A stretch of DNA of 64,000 nucleotides, from assembly GCA_964036045.1 (NCBI GenBank), contig OZ038379.1:70152719-70216718 (forward strand), in the 5' to 3' direction. This document shows, piece by piece, positions 52,000 to 62,674 of the stretch (the first letter of the stretch is position 1; each line of letters opens with the position of its first letter). The notes under the pieces were generated by a model, which ran no database searches, had not been told where the DNA came from, and saw only the letters and a program-made list of their open reading frames with translations. The translations under genes and the position numbers were made by a program. The stretch comes from Eutreptiella sp. 'Long Island Sound 2002' (Eukaryota > Euglenozoa > Euglenophyceae > Eutreptiales > Eutreptiaceae).

Positions 52000-52370
52000 G
52001 TGGAACGGGACCTTCTATACGCCTACCAAAGGCTGAAGGATACTACCAAGGACGCTGAGCCGGTTGAGGACCACCTCCCCGCTTCTATACACCAAGGGGC
52101 AAGCAATCTACACTCCGACAAGGACATGGAGGACAAGATCAAGCTCTCGGACCCTAGAGTACAGAAGCTGATCAGGACCTACCTGGAGGTATTCAGAGAA
52201 CTACCCCCTCCTGCTTCCTGTGACAAGTTAGTACAGATGGACCTCAAGCTGAAGCCCGAACTTGTGGGTCACAAGATACGTAGGAGACCCCACCCGGCTC
52301 CTAAAGAGCAGGCCGATGAGATTGAGCGACAGATACAAGAATGCACTGACGCTGGCCGATCCCATGGTTT
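52000..52370 (+). pseudogene. Chromovirus B RT, N-terminal lead-in
   Basis: A clean frame from ERDLLYAYQRLKDTTKD through IRTYLEVFRELPPPAS and KLKPELVGHKIRRRP to EQADEIERQIQECTDAG, the stretch before motif 1 in Ty3 RTs. It then passes into the shared insertion at about 52,362. Confidence 0.75.
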
Positions 52371-53280
52371 TCTCAACGTGGCACATGTGTGGATCCTTTT
52401 TTTTGCGTCATACGCCATATTGCCTTGCACCTCGATGCTTCTTGTTCAGGACAGGAGGGGTTCAGCGTTGCTTTCATTGGAAGCCCAACGTTGTAAAGAC
52501 ATGTACGCCGCCTCGGTAGTATGTGAGTATTGCCCAAAGGTGAGTGGTGAGCTGCTCCGTGCCTGAGGATGGAGTTGCCTGTTTTCTGGGAGACCAGGGC
52601 CTTTACCGTCGTCAATGTCCATAGGGGCTTGCAATTGGCAATCTTTAGACCAACCAAGGAGCAAATACGGGCTCGGAAGCATGGTATGAAGAAAGGGAAC
52701 CCGCGCACTTCGTGTTAATGGAGTAGGACGAGTAATTGGTGAAAAGGACAAATGACCGCGATGGCGAGGAAATGGCGTAGGCGGCCTGATCACTGCCAAC
52801 CAAGGTAAGTACTCAGGTTGCGGGGAAATGCTACCAATTGCCATTAGTCGTGGACGGCCAATTTTCTGACTAGTGGTGCTCAATTGTCCATCGCAAGGGG
52901 CAATCGAGAAAAAAAAGCCACTCAGAAAATGAGCTCTTGCTGTTGCTTGAACAGGTACTCATATCAGACTGTTGCTCCAACTTCCCCACAGATGATCTTG
53001 TCCGAATCTTAGGTGTCGATTTTGTAAGGCCCCCGGCCTCAATACCTTGTCGACGGCACAGCACAAACACACGAAGACCAAAGACCTTGATGTTCAAATC
53101 GACAAACCCTTTGTCCGGTTCTCCGTCATCTCCTTCGTGTGGGTAAAATACCCTGAGATATAATGCATCAATTCTGAATGTGAATCTAAAATGAAATAGT
53201 ACTTTCATGCACGCAAGCTCCTTTAACTGCACGCATGTGACACATCCTAAGCTACAGGACTCAGGATCTCAGCCTGGGCA
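52371..53280. other. Insertion replacing RT motifs 1-2, block B
   Basis: Counterpart of 32,336-33,250. The minus-strand frame is longer here (53,232-52,870, 120 codons; FRIDALYLRVFYPHEGDDGEPDKG in shorter words, FVDLNIKVFGLRVFVL). No family is recognised. Confidence 0.5.
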
Positions 53281-53379
53281 TGCGTGCCCATTACATGCGG
53301 TCACCAAAAAAACCTAGAACCATTCGGGGAGTAACCCGAACACAAAGAAGACCCTGGAGTGAATCGCCAAGTGCGGATT

Positions 53380-53928
53380 CAAGACCAAGAAGGAGAAGTG
53401 CAGTGGCTTTTCGCAGGTGGACCGAACCTGAGCAGCCTAGGAACTGCTCGCCTTTAACCCCTAAAGGCCGTGTCTTCCGCTGAAGGGCCTTTCGGTTTTG
53501 GGAATGCCCCTGCACTCTTTGAGGAGATGATGAACAAAATTCTATACATCCTGAGACGCAGACCCCTTGTACAGGAGCTGGTTTCCTGTGGGGCTGAACT
53601 GGTGGCACATATCGACGACGTGAGCCTGGTTACTAATACTCAGCAGGAGGATGTCTTCCTCCCACAAGAGTCTTTCCCTGTCTGTCAGGAAAACCATCTC
53701 CGCATCAAACTTGAAAAATGTGAGTTCATGCGTCAGGAGATGGAGTACCTAGCTTTCGACGTTAGGAATGACTGGTGCAAACCAGCTGCATCGAAGATGC
53801 AACCCCTGCAAGATATGCAAAGACGTGACGACCCGAAGAAGGGTCTACACAACGTTCAGAGTTTTATTGGCGCTTGCATTTCTACTGGCGCCATCTACAG
53901 AACTTTACTTATTCATCAGCCCCCCTGA
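53380..53928 (+). pseudogene. Chromovirus B RT core
   Basis: The same TGA, TAG and TAA as in block A follow SGFSQVDRT. The frame 53,470-53,928 then reads PFGFGNAPALFEEMMNKIL, HIDDVSLVT, LRIKLEKCEFMRQEMEYL and VQSFIGACIS, so it is longer than in block A because the later TAA is absent. Motifs 1-2 are missing. Confidence 0.8.
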
Positions 53929-54465
53929 CTGATCTTATGAGGAAGACCAACCCTTGGCAGCGGAGCGACAGGGACGTGCCGTGTTTGCAAATGTTGAAGA
54001 AGACATTCTCCTCTACCAACTGCCTAGGGGTACCCGCCCTAAGGCCGAGGTAATACTCGTCACAAACCACTCTGATGTAGGGGGGGGGTGGTAGCCTACA
54101 CGAATGGCAGGACCTTAACCCTGCTGATTTGGCTCACAGCCACTATGATACTTCAGGTCTGAACCGCGACAGCACACGGAAGCATGACTACCCTGCCAAT
54201 GAGTAACACCTGTTGCCCCTCCGGCACCGGAACTGGAAGTGGAATCAAGCACGATACAACTACAGTACCTTTGACCAGGAACTCCTGGCTAGGATGCTCG
54301 TGTTTTCTTCCAAGTCCCGCATACTTGCAACTAACCCTTCCGTATGGCTCCTCCTGCAAAAGCGAAACTAAAATGACGATAGACCTATCTCACTCATTTC
54401 AGGTTGACTGTCCACCATACACAGGGTATAAAAAATCAACGGGCTCACTGCATATCACGTAATAA
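53929..54465 (+). pseudogene. Chromovirus B RNase H
   Basis: As in block A: a damaged first Asp motif near 54,065, YSTFDQELLARMLVFSS near 54,260-54,310, and HTQGIKNQRAHCISRNNF at the end. Frame changes separate them. Confidence 0.65.
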
Positions 54466-55663
54466 CTTCCATGCCCTCTTAGGTGAGACATCAGAGGCGT
54501 CGGCTAGAGGGACATTTCAGCGTCTGGGTGTCCAGCTGGACCTGTCCGCGCGCACTGCAGGTGTTCTGGAGGGTTGGTGTCTGAGAGACTATCAACAAGA
54601 GTACCACTGTGTACTCCAGAGCCTGAGTGATGGCCTACAGGCACACCTGATAGATGCCAACCATTGGCATAAAGATAGTCACTACCTCTATTATGAGCAC
54701 GGCATAGTTGTGCCTGAGGCATGGCTGGACGGTTGCCTGCAGTCAGCCCATCTCAGTTCAGGGCATACAGGCTATAACCGCTCTGTTGACTTCTTCAGGG
54801 AGTGCTTCTACTCCCGACTAACCCTAACAGAACTACGGGTGCGAATGCAGTCCATAGTGGACCACTGCAGCTGTCATGTCAGGAAACAAAGCGACTCTTG
54901 TGACTGGTGACTGATCTCCAGTCTACGTATTGCCTACGGTGCTAACCTTCTGTTGTGCGTGGACTTCATCCAGGGTCTGCCTAGGTTTGGAGGTTACGGC
55001 AGCTGTATTGTTTTCACCTGTGGTTTTAGTCGTTTTAGCTCCTGTTCCCCTGCAGCAAAATGATCACAGCGGGCAGACTGTGAAAATCCTGGTTGACCAG
55101 TGTTTTGCACTCTATCATGCACCCAAGGAGGTGCACTCTGATGTGGATGTACACATCTGGACCGCTACTGGGTTGTACAAGAGAGTGCTAGACGCCCTGA
55201 ACATCCAGGTAACCTCAAGTGTTCCGTATCCTCACACTTCTAACCCTCTTTGCGAGGCACAGAATGGTCTGGTGGAACAGATATTGACGATGCTGATGAA
55301 ACAAGAACGTACTAAGGATTGGGTACGCTTGTTGCCCTGTGATGTCCTAACCATGACCTCACGACAGAGGTCCTCAACTGCCTATAGCCCCCACGACCTG
55401 TTCCATTGGGGGCGTCCTGCATGGTTGTTCAAGACATTCCTTACCCTGAGGATTACAATCGCCCCGTAGGAGATTGGCTGGAACATAAGCAGGACCTGGC
55501 CAACTTGAGCACAGCTAACCTAAAGTACGTTTGTGAACGTGAGTTAACTAGGCGGAAGAGAGCGAGACGTCGTGCCACTCTTAAGGTAAGGAGACCTGGT
55601 CTTGTACAGCATTTGCCATTGCTTTCATCGCCCCGCAACTGTCTGCAGGACCGATTCTTTTAG
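54404..55663 (+). pseudogene. Chromovirus B integrase
   Basis: 54,404-54,910 holds the zinc domain (HLSSGHTGYNRSVDFFRECFYSRL, HCSCH). The core continues as VDFIQGLPRFGGYGSC in one frame and, from 54,930-55,469 in another, KEVHSDVDVHI and TSNPLCEAQNGLVEQIL (second Asp and Glu regions), then YSPHDLFHWGRPAW. The basic C terminus is at 55,406-55,663. Confidence 0.75.
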
Positions 55664-55786
55664 CCTTATCACATCGTAACAATAGATGGATCCGGGATCC
55701 ATGTAAGATGAAGTCCCCACCTAGGTGGAGAGCTGCTGTGTGCACCTAAAGAGCTCAGACATTACCACTCTCCTGACAACTAGTCC

Positions 55787-56130
55787 TTGGATGACTGGCA
55801 TGTGTCGAACAGAGGGGTCAAGCATATCGACCCAGAGAACGCTGCGAACCCTGAAGAGGCAAACGAACTCGAAGAAATGATTGCCGGTGAGATGGCAGTC
55901 GATGGCTACTACATAGATGCACGTATTGCTCGCCACGAGCATAAACAGTGTTCGAAATTCCTTACCCTGTGGGATGGCTATGGGCTATCTGAGGCAGCCT
56001 GAAATCCCATGTCAGCCTTTAGAAAGCCAGATGGGGTAATGAACCCCGTCGTTTGTTCCTACCTAGTTGAAAACAACGTGCGTCAGCTGCTGACCCGCTG
56101 TGAGACACTGTCCGAGCGTAAGAACAAAAG
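55787..56130 (+). pseudogene. Chromovirus B chromodomain
   Basis: From 55,787 an open frame reads HVSNRGVKHIDPENAAN, then YYIDARIARHEHKQ and KFLTLWDGYGLSEAA, with TGA at 56,000-56,002 where the chromodomain Trp belongs, followed in frame by NPMSAFRKPDGVMNP. The better of the two chromodomains. It shares the TGA with block A. Confidence 0.75.
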
Positions 56131-56700
56131 CTAATCTCGTTGTGCCTATCTATCTGTTGCTGCTAACGAAACCGAGGAGGTCGCAAGCTTCAAGAGACGG
56201 TGGTACTTCCCAGACATTGCCTTCTCCCGGTTGGAGTCTCATTCGGGCCACTCCTGCAGGCATATAGGCTCCCCCCTGAGGTACCCTTCCCCCTCACCGA
56301 GGAAAGCATCACGGGGGATCATCGAAATACAACCAGGCCACTTATCGTGTTTGCAGCCCACTGGTCCGTGACTCCTACTGCCGCAGCCCCCCACCATACA
56401 TTCATCAGCACAGTGTAGTACCAGGAACGCGCCCACGCGCTGGACTAGGTACCCACGGGGTCGGATCAGTGCGAGGTTTCCCCCTCCATACGACCACCAA
56501 AGTTGCGGGTCACGTGAGCACGCCGGCCTACAGGAACAGGCTTCGTCGCTTCGGAACTCACAGTTGAGGCCCTCTACACGCAACCCTCTCTGTTTCCTAA
56601 CGGTTTTGGGGGCGGTGAGCACTCGTGTGCTGACGACTAGCCCTATTCAATGTGTACCATGACAGGTTCAGGACTCCCGTAGAGCTCCAGTTTCAGAGAG
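56131..56700. other. Junction between chromovirus B and LINE-1 copy 3
   Basis: Matches 36,110-36,660. No convincing coding sequence and no terminal repeat seen. Confidence 0.5.
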
Positions 56701-56720
56701 TGTACTAACAGCCGTCCCTC

Positions 56721-57485
56721 TTGCGGGTTCGTTTTTTAAAATACGTCCACATCTGCTGCATTCTGAGCCCTGCCCCTGCCTTTGTTGTGCCCTGCACACC
56801 CATGCCTGTGGTTACCAGCATGAGTGAGTGCCTCGTTCACTACCTGTTGCATGGGATATGCCCTAATGTGATGACCTTCGGGGAGGCAACGGGTAACCGT
56901 GGTTTTCTCGACCAGGGGGGAATGGTAACCAAGGTGATGAGAGACAAGGTGTGTCCCCCCTCCTTGGGGACAAAGGTGCCCACAATTAGGACCGTTAACT
57001 GGTCCAGACCCATGAAGTTCCACCGATGGGGTACTGGACCAAAGGGTCCTTCAACGGTCTGGGTCAAGCAGGCAAAAGCCATGAGCAACTATCACTTCCA
57101 CCACCCTTTCGATGACAGCCCACCTGCACTACTTTGGCCCACGGACCCCCGAAAATCAGTACGGAAACTCACTGACCTCACACGAAACTGCGCGAAAGGG
57201 ACCATTCAAACGCCGGCGGAACTCCCGCTGCGGCACCCCGGCCAACAAGCCACCCACCCCTTCTTCAAAGCCCACGCGCTTTCGGTCCCACTACCTCCAG
57301 TCCCGCAGAAGCAAGCACGGAGAAGAAGTGGCACACCCGCCCCCAGCACCCAACAGGCCAGAGTAGACGGCAAGGGTACAACCTCCCACACCCTAGCAAC
57401 CGCCCCAGGTTCTCCCCCTGACCCGGCAGGCGCCACGCCCCAGGCATCCTCATCATCCTCCCTCCCACCACAGGCACCCCAATAG
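56721..57485 (+). CDS. LINE-1 ORF1 (copy 3)
   Basis: A 254-codon frame, colinear with copy 2, with the same likely start MPVVTSMSECLVHY at 56,802. TAG at 57,483-57,485 coincides with copy 2. Beyond it the frame stays open for about 110 codons (YPEFQPGTRVQQPYHN, WIWCEGTIEYRLKSRG), here without further stops until 57,822. The function beyond ORF1 position is unknown. Confidence 0.6.
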   Translation: MRVRFLKYVHICCILSPAPAFVVPCTPMPVVTSMSECLVHYLLHGICPNVMTFGEATGNRGFLDQGGMVTKVMRDKVCPPSLGTKVPTIRTVNWSRPMKFHRWGTGPKGPSTVWVKQAKAMSNYHFHHPFDDSPPALLWPTDPRKSVRKLTDLTRNCAKGTIQTPAELPLRHPGQQATHPFFKAHALSVPLPPVPQKQARRRSGTPAPSTQQARVDGKGTTSHTLATAPGSPPDPAGATPQASSSSSLPPQAPQ

Positions 57486-57873
57486 CTGGAAACATACCCA
57501 GAGTTCCAACCGGGCACGAGAGTCCAACAGCCCTACCACAACGACCACACGGGAGACTGGATCTGGTGTGAGGGCACGATCGAATACCGCCTCAAGAGCA
57601 GGGGCCCAAACAATGGGGTGCAAATCCGGGTGCAATGGCACCCCAAACCTCAGCTCAACCAATCCAGCACCCCGGACAAGGCGGAGGGCGACATCTTGGA
57701 GCACAACAGCGCCCACCCCATCCGAGGCGTCGGCCTCGAAAGCAAGGCCCAACGGGACATCAGGTACACCGGGGAAATCCCCTCGAAATGGAGTTGGGGC
57801 CTTCCCCCACCACGCCCACCCTAACGCCCACCGCGTGACAAGATGTCTCAAAGCGTGAGTCCTCTCTGACAGG

Positions 57874-58899
57874 GTGGGGTCCAGCGATAAGGCCCCTACA
57901 GCCCTGGCTCGCGCCCACCGAAGCCACCGTCAAACTCCTCGACCTCAACCACCCACCGGTCACATACTCCAAGGACAACGCCGCCGCTCTCCAAGAACTC
58001 CCGATGGCACACGGGGCGAACTGGGTCCCCCAAGTCCTCACTTTCCAGGTGCAAGGCCTTCAACGCGACAACCCTCTTGTATGCACCCCGATAGATACCC
58101 CGAACCAGAAAGCATACATATGCTACTGGCAGAAGGGGACCCCCTTGTATGGCTGGGCGGGCATGCACGTAAACCTTGTCCACCACCTCAGCGTCCCAGG
58201 CAGACTGAGCGTCTACAAAGTCGTCAGGGACGGATGGCAAATAAATGTCATCAACACGCACGTCCCCTTCGGCGACGCAACGGAACCACTCCTCCAGGCC
58301 CTGGCCAAGGCATACTGCCAGATGGCCATGCTGGCCCCCACCATTATCATCAGCGACATGAACGCCGCCCCCAACCCGGCGGACCGCGGGTGACAGGCCC
58401 AGGCCCAGGACCACCCAGTCTGCGTCACCATGGACATGCTTGGGCTCCTAGACCTAACCGCTTGCCTGGATGGCCAACCATTTCACTTCCCTCACCAAAC
58501 GGAGGCCGCCCCCTCCCGCATCAACGTGTGGTACGGCGACCACACCACCGTCATCCGGGCAGAGTCCCGGTACGGCCCGCTCCTGCTGGGGCCCTCCGCC
58601 TCACCATCCTCAACTTTCCGCCCAATCCCCCCGGGGATGCAGTCGGGGGCTTGCCGCCCCCCCTGAAAATGCCGTCACTGCAGGACAAACAAGCCTGGTC
58701 CCAGTATAACAGGGCCATAGACCGCGCCCTGCGCAACCAACGGGACCCCACCGACCTACTCACAGCAATGCGCACGGCTGCCGTCACCAGGGAACCCCAG
58801 GCTGAGGACGGCCAACCAACCACGGCCCTGGAGATTTGCTCCATGCCCTCTGACACTTTGCCACCCTTCTGCACACCAACACCCCGCAACCCCGCCACC
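57874..58899 (+). pseudogene. LINE-1 endonuclease (copy 3), then truncated
   Basis: 58,004-58,393 reads MAHGANWVPQVLTFQ, NVINTHVPFGDATEP and IIISDMNAAPNPADRG, then TGA. 58,430-58,666 reads LTACLDGQPFHFPHQTEAAPSRINVWYGDH, the Ser-Arg-Ile end of EEP nucleases. The match with copy 2 stops at 58,899, where array DNA begins. The RT is missing. Confidence 0.75.
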
Positions 58900-58915
58900 G
58901 GGTGCGTGAATGGTG

Positions 58916-61300
58916 TGTAGGTGGTGTGTTTGGTTGCCTGCCCTCGCCTCTCCGGGCTTGGGTTGCCGGCTCTGCGTGGGTGTGAAGATTGTGTGTTGTG
59001 GTCCCTCGCCTGTCCTGGCTGAGGGGCCTGGGTGTGGTTCCCCGCCACTCCAGGCTGGGGTCTGCCGGTGGTGGTGCGTTCCCCCGCCGCCCCCTTGCGT
59101 GCTCTCCCCCCTCTTCATCTTTGGTGCGTTGCCTTGCGTGCTGCTCCCCTGGTGTCTGTTCCGGGACTACCCGGGCTTTGGTAGGTGTGCGGTGGGGGTG
59201 AGTGGAGGGGAGAGGCTTGACCCTGGCTGGGTTCCCTTCTTCTGGTGTTTCCCCTTGGGGTGGCCGATGCTTGCACTCCCAGTTAGGTTGTAACTCTGTT
59301 GTACAGGCCGTCCATTTGTGGCGGCTCCATACAAATGGACCTGCGCCGTAGCAAGGTACTCCAGCCGTTCCGCACGCCGTGGTCGGGTACACTGTGGGTC
59401 GCAGGGGAGTCCTTGTCGGACAGGCGCCTCCCTTGCCTGCCCCGATGGACATTGTGCCCTACCCGCAGCCCCTCGCTGGACACGACACCGCAGTACGTGC
59501 CGTGAGGATAGCTTCTGGTCAGGCCCATTGGTCATCCCCCGAGGGCGGGTCCACCTCGGGCCGCTGACCAACCGTCTTGGGCGTATCCAATCTTATTGTG
59601 TGCGCTCAGATGGGGCGGATACGGTCATCGGGGGGGCCCCCAGACCCCTGAGGTAGGGCCCTTCGCCTGCGTCGCCTGTGGGCTCTTATCGTCCCCTCCC
59701 CCCTTTCCCGCTGTGTTGGCTACTGTGGTGGGTCCTTTGCCACCCCTGGCTTGGGTGCGGTGGTGGTGCTGGATTGGGGGGCAGCCCCTCGCCACTCCTG
59801 GCTGAGGTGCTTGTGTGCGCGTCCCTGCCACTCCTGGCTGGGGCCCGCATCCCGTGGTGGTGGGTGGTCCCTCACCACTCCTGGCTGAGGGTCGTGGGTG
59901 CGGCTCCCAGCCACTCCTGGCGGGGGTCCGCTGGTGGGGCTGGCTGGGTGGTCCTTCGCCACTCCTGACTGAGGTCCGGTGGTTTGTGGGGCGTGGCCAG
60001 GTGGGGTTCCCGGCTACTCCTGGCTGGGGTGCGGTGGTGTTGGTCGATGCCCCCTTGCCACTCCTGGCTGAGGGTCCTGGGTGCGGTTCCTCGCCACTCC
60101 TGGCTGGGGTCCGCTGTTCGTGGTGGTGGGTGTTCTCTCGCCACACCTGACTGAGGGCACCGGTTGCGGTTCCTCGCCACTCCTGCCTGGGGTCTGCTGG
60201 TGGTGGTGGTGTGTGGTCCCTCGCCACTCCTGAGGTCCTGGTTGCGGCTCCCCGCCACTCCTGGCTTGGGCTTGCTGGCCGCGGCGGTTGTGGTGGCCCG
60301 TTTCCTTGGGGTTGGGTGGGGGGGTTCCCGTGTTGAGTGTGTTTGTGGCGCGGCGCGTGTGCATGGTGCCCGTGCTTGTGTGTGTTTAGTGTGTTTGTGG
60401 TGTTGTGTTGATGGTGGTTTGGGTGGTGTTCTGTGTGTGTGTCTTCCCCGTGTGTTGGTGTGTGTGTGTGTGTGTGTTTGTGTGGTGTGTTGGTGGTCTG
60501 TGGTTGCTTGTCCTCGCTTCCCTCGGCTGGGGCTTGGTGCTTGTGTTTTGTGTGGCTGTGGCTGTTGTGTGTTGTGGTTGGTCCCTCGCCACTCCTGGCT
60601 GAGGGTCCTGAGTGCAATTCCCAGCCACTCCTGTCTGGGTTCCGCTGTCGGTGGTGTTCGGTGTTCCTCGCCACTCCTGGCTGAGAACCCCTGGTGCGGT
60701 GCCCCGTCACTTTTGGCCCGGGTCCGCTGTTGGTGGTGGTGTGTGGTCCCTCGCCACTTCTGGCTGCAGGTCCTGGTTGCGGTTCCCCGCCACTCCTGGC
60801 TGGGGTCCGCTGGCTGCGATGGGCTGTTTCGTGGGGGTCGGCAGTGTCCTGTGTTGTGTGTGTTTGTGGCGTGGGCAGTTGCCGGTGGTGCTCGTGCTTT
60901 TGTCAGTTTTCTGTGTTTGTGGTGTCTGTGTTGTTTGTGGTGTGGTGTTGGTGTGTTTTCCGTGTGCGCTGGTGTGTGTGTGTGCGTGTGCTTGGTGTGT
61001 CGGTAGTCTGTGGTTGCTTGTCCCCGCCTCTCTCGGTTCGGGCTTGCGGCTGGTGTTTGTGTGGGTGTGGTTGGTGTGTGTTGTCGGTGGTCCCTCGCCA
61101 CTCCTGGGTGAGGGTCGTGGGTGCAGTTCCCCGCCACTCCTGGCTGGAGTCTGCCACGTGTGGTGGTGGCTGGTCCCCCACCACACCTGGCTGAGGGTTT
61201 TGGCTGCGGTGCCCCGCCACTCCTGGCTGGGGTCCACCGCCGGCGGTAGTGGTTGGTTACTCGCCACTCCCGGCGGAGGGCCGTGGGTGCTGCCCCCCGT
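58916..61300 (-). repeat. Hairpin-motif array, higher-order repeat, minus orientation
   Basis: The word CCACTCCTGGCTG and close variants recur about 25 times. They alternate as (CCTCGCC...GAGG) and (CCCCGCC...GGGG) half-units about 40 bp apart. Groups of them are separated by GT-rich stretches containing TCTGTGGTTGCTTGTCC (60,497 and 61,007), which gives a higher-order period of about 510-520 bp with two full copies and a partial one near 58,930. About 59,070-59,700 interrupts it with unrelated DNA. Open frames here are compositional. Confidence 0.75.
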
Positions 61301-61410
61301 CTTCCTTTCCTGGCCGGGGCTTGCTTGTGGTGTCGGTGTGGCGGTGTTGTGCGCGTGTGTAGGTGTGTTGTGTCGTGGAACCCGAGCCCAAACACACACC
61401 CACGCCCCAC

Positions 61411-62150
61411 ATCCCAGCCAGGAGTGGCGGGGTACAAGCGGAGCCCGCACACCAACACACACACACCCCAACACCCCAGCCAGGAGTGGCGGGGCGCAGC
61501 CAAAACCCAAGCCCAAGCACACACACACACGCCGCGAATCCCAGCCAAAAGTGGCGGGGTACAAGCAGAGCGGGCACACGAACGCACACACACCCAACAC
61601 CCCAGCCAGGAGTGGCAGGGGGCAGCCGAAACCACGAGCCCGAGGACACACACCCACGCGGCACACCCCAGCCAGGAATGGCGGGGTACAAGCGGAGTGG
61701 GCACACCAACAACCACACACCCCAACACCCCAGCCAGGAGTGGCGGAGTGCAGCAAAAACCAGAGCCCAAGCACACACACCGAAACCGCACACACCCCAG
61801 CCAGGAGTGGTGGAGTACAAGCGGAGCGGGCACACAAACACACAAACACCCCAACACCCCAGCCCGGAGTGGCGGGATGCAACCGAAACCTGACCCCGAA
61901 GCTCATACACCCACGCCGCAAACCCCATCCAGGAGTAGCGGGGTACAAGCGGAGTGGGCACAAGAACACACACACACCCCAACAACCCAGCCAGGAATGG
62001 CGGGGCGCAGCCGAAACCCGAGCCCAAGCACACACACCCACACCGCACACCCCAGCCAGGAGTGGCGGGGTACAAGCAGAGCGAGCACACAAACACACAC
62101 ACACCCCTTCACCCCAGCCAGGAGTGGCGGGGCGCAGCCGAATCCCGAGC
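61411..62150 (+). repeat. Hairpin-motif tandem array, six ~127-bp units, plus orientation
   Basis: Anchor GTACAAGC occurs at 61,432, 61,559, 61,686, 61,815, 61,943 and 62,070 (spacings 127, 127, 129, 128, 127). Each unit carries two copies of AGCCAGGAGTGGC flanked by CCCC and GGGG, able to fold as an 8-bp stem with a 4-base loop and one bulged A. The period is not a multiple of three, so the long open frames here are not evidence of a protein. The motif is the reverse complement of that at 58,916-61,300. Confidence 0.85.
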
Positions 62151-62674
62151 CCAAACGCAACCCGGACCAAAGCACAAACACCACTCAACAGTAGGAAACC
62201 CAGTGTCCATAGCCCGGGCACTGAGGCAGCCCGTGCCATGCAGGTGACCCGGCCAAACAAGATCTGGAGCCGGGGGGTAAGGCTGCATCCTAAGGCCTGC
62301 GCTGCTTTGGGACTCGAGGCGGAGTGTGCGACACCCAAGCACCTCGGAACCCCAGTACCAAGAACATGCATGCATGCCTTGGGTACGGGATACGCCAGGA
62401 AGTCTGGTGAACCTCTAGGGTTCCGCCCAAAGGAGGGGACGTGCGCAATCACGGGGGCACACCCTCCTGGCGAGACAAGCATGTCACGCTGGCGGCGATC
62501 AGCCGTCCTGGTGTTGCCCGGGGCCGCTTTGTTAAGGGCCACCAGTCAGGTCTAGCGGCATGTAAGCCGCCTCCCCTCTTCAAGCGCGGAGCCTCTTCCT
62601 GTTTGTCACAGGGGCGACGCCGGTGGGAACCATTGGGCGCTTCTCAACGACCGAGTGCACCTACCTACCTACCT
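62112..62674 (+). repeat. 3'-terminal retroelement sequence with (ACCT)4 tail, copy 2
   Basis: Matches 16,274-16,834 and ends in the same ACCT units. Its first hairpin motif is the last half-unit of the tandem array, so the array is continuous with the element 3' end. Confidence 0.7.

Larger units (their letters stand above)
43274..56110 (+). mobile_element. Chromovirus B with leader (block B), internally duplicated
   Basis: Colinear with chromovirus A from the LINE-2 scrap and leader onward, but without the Penelope-like element. It has a 0.74-kb insertion in gag (44,743-45,484) and a second copy of the nucleocapsid-to-linker segment (49,804-51,946). Shared stops in RT, RNase H and chromodomain show common descent after inactivation. 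Confidence 0.85.

Noticed and set aside
60612-62555. A 647-codon plus-strand gene and 611- to 661-codon minus-strand genes over the hairpin arrays
   Set aside because: The open frames come from stop-poor tandem units whose 127-bp period shifts frame each unit. Residues simply repeat translations of the motif.
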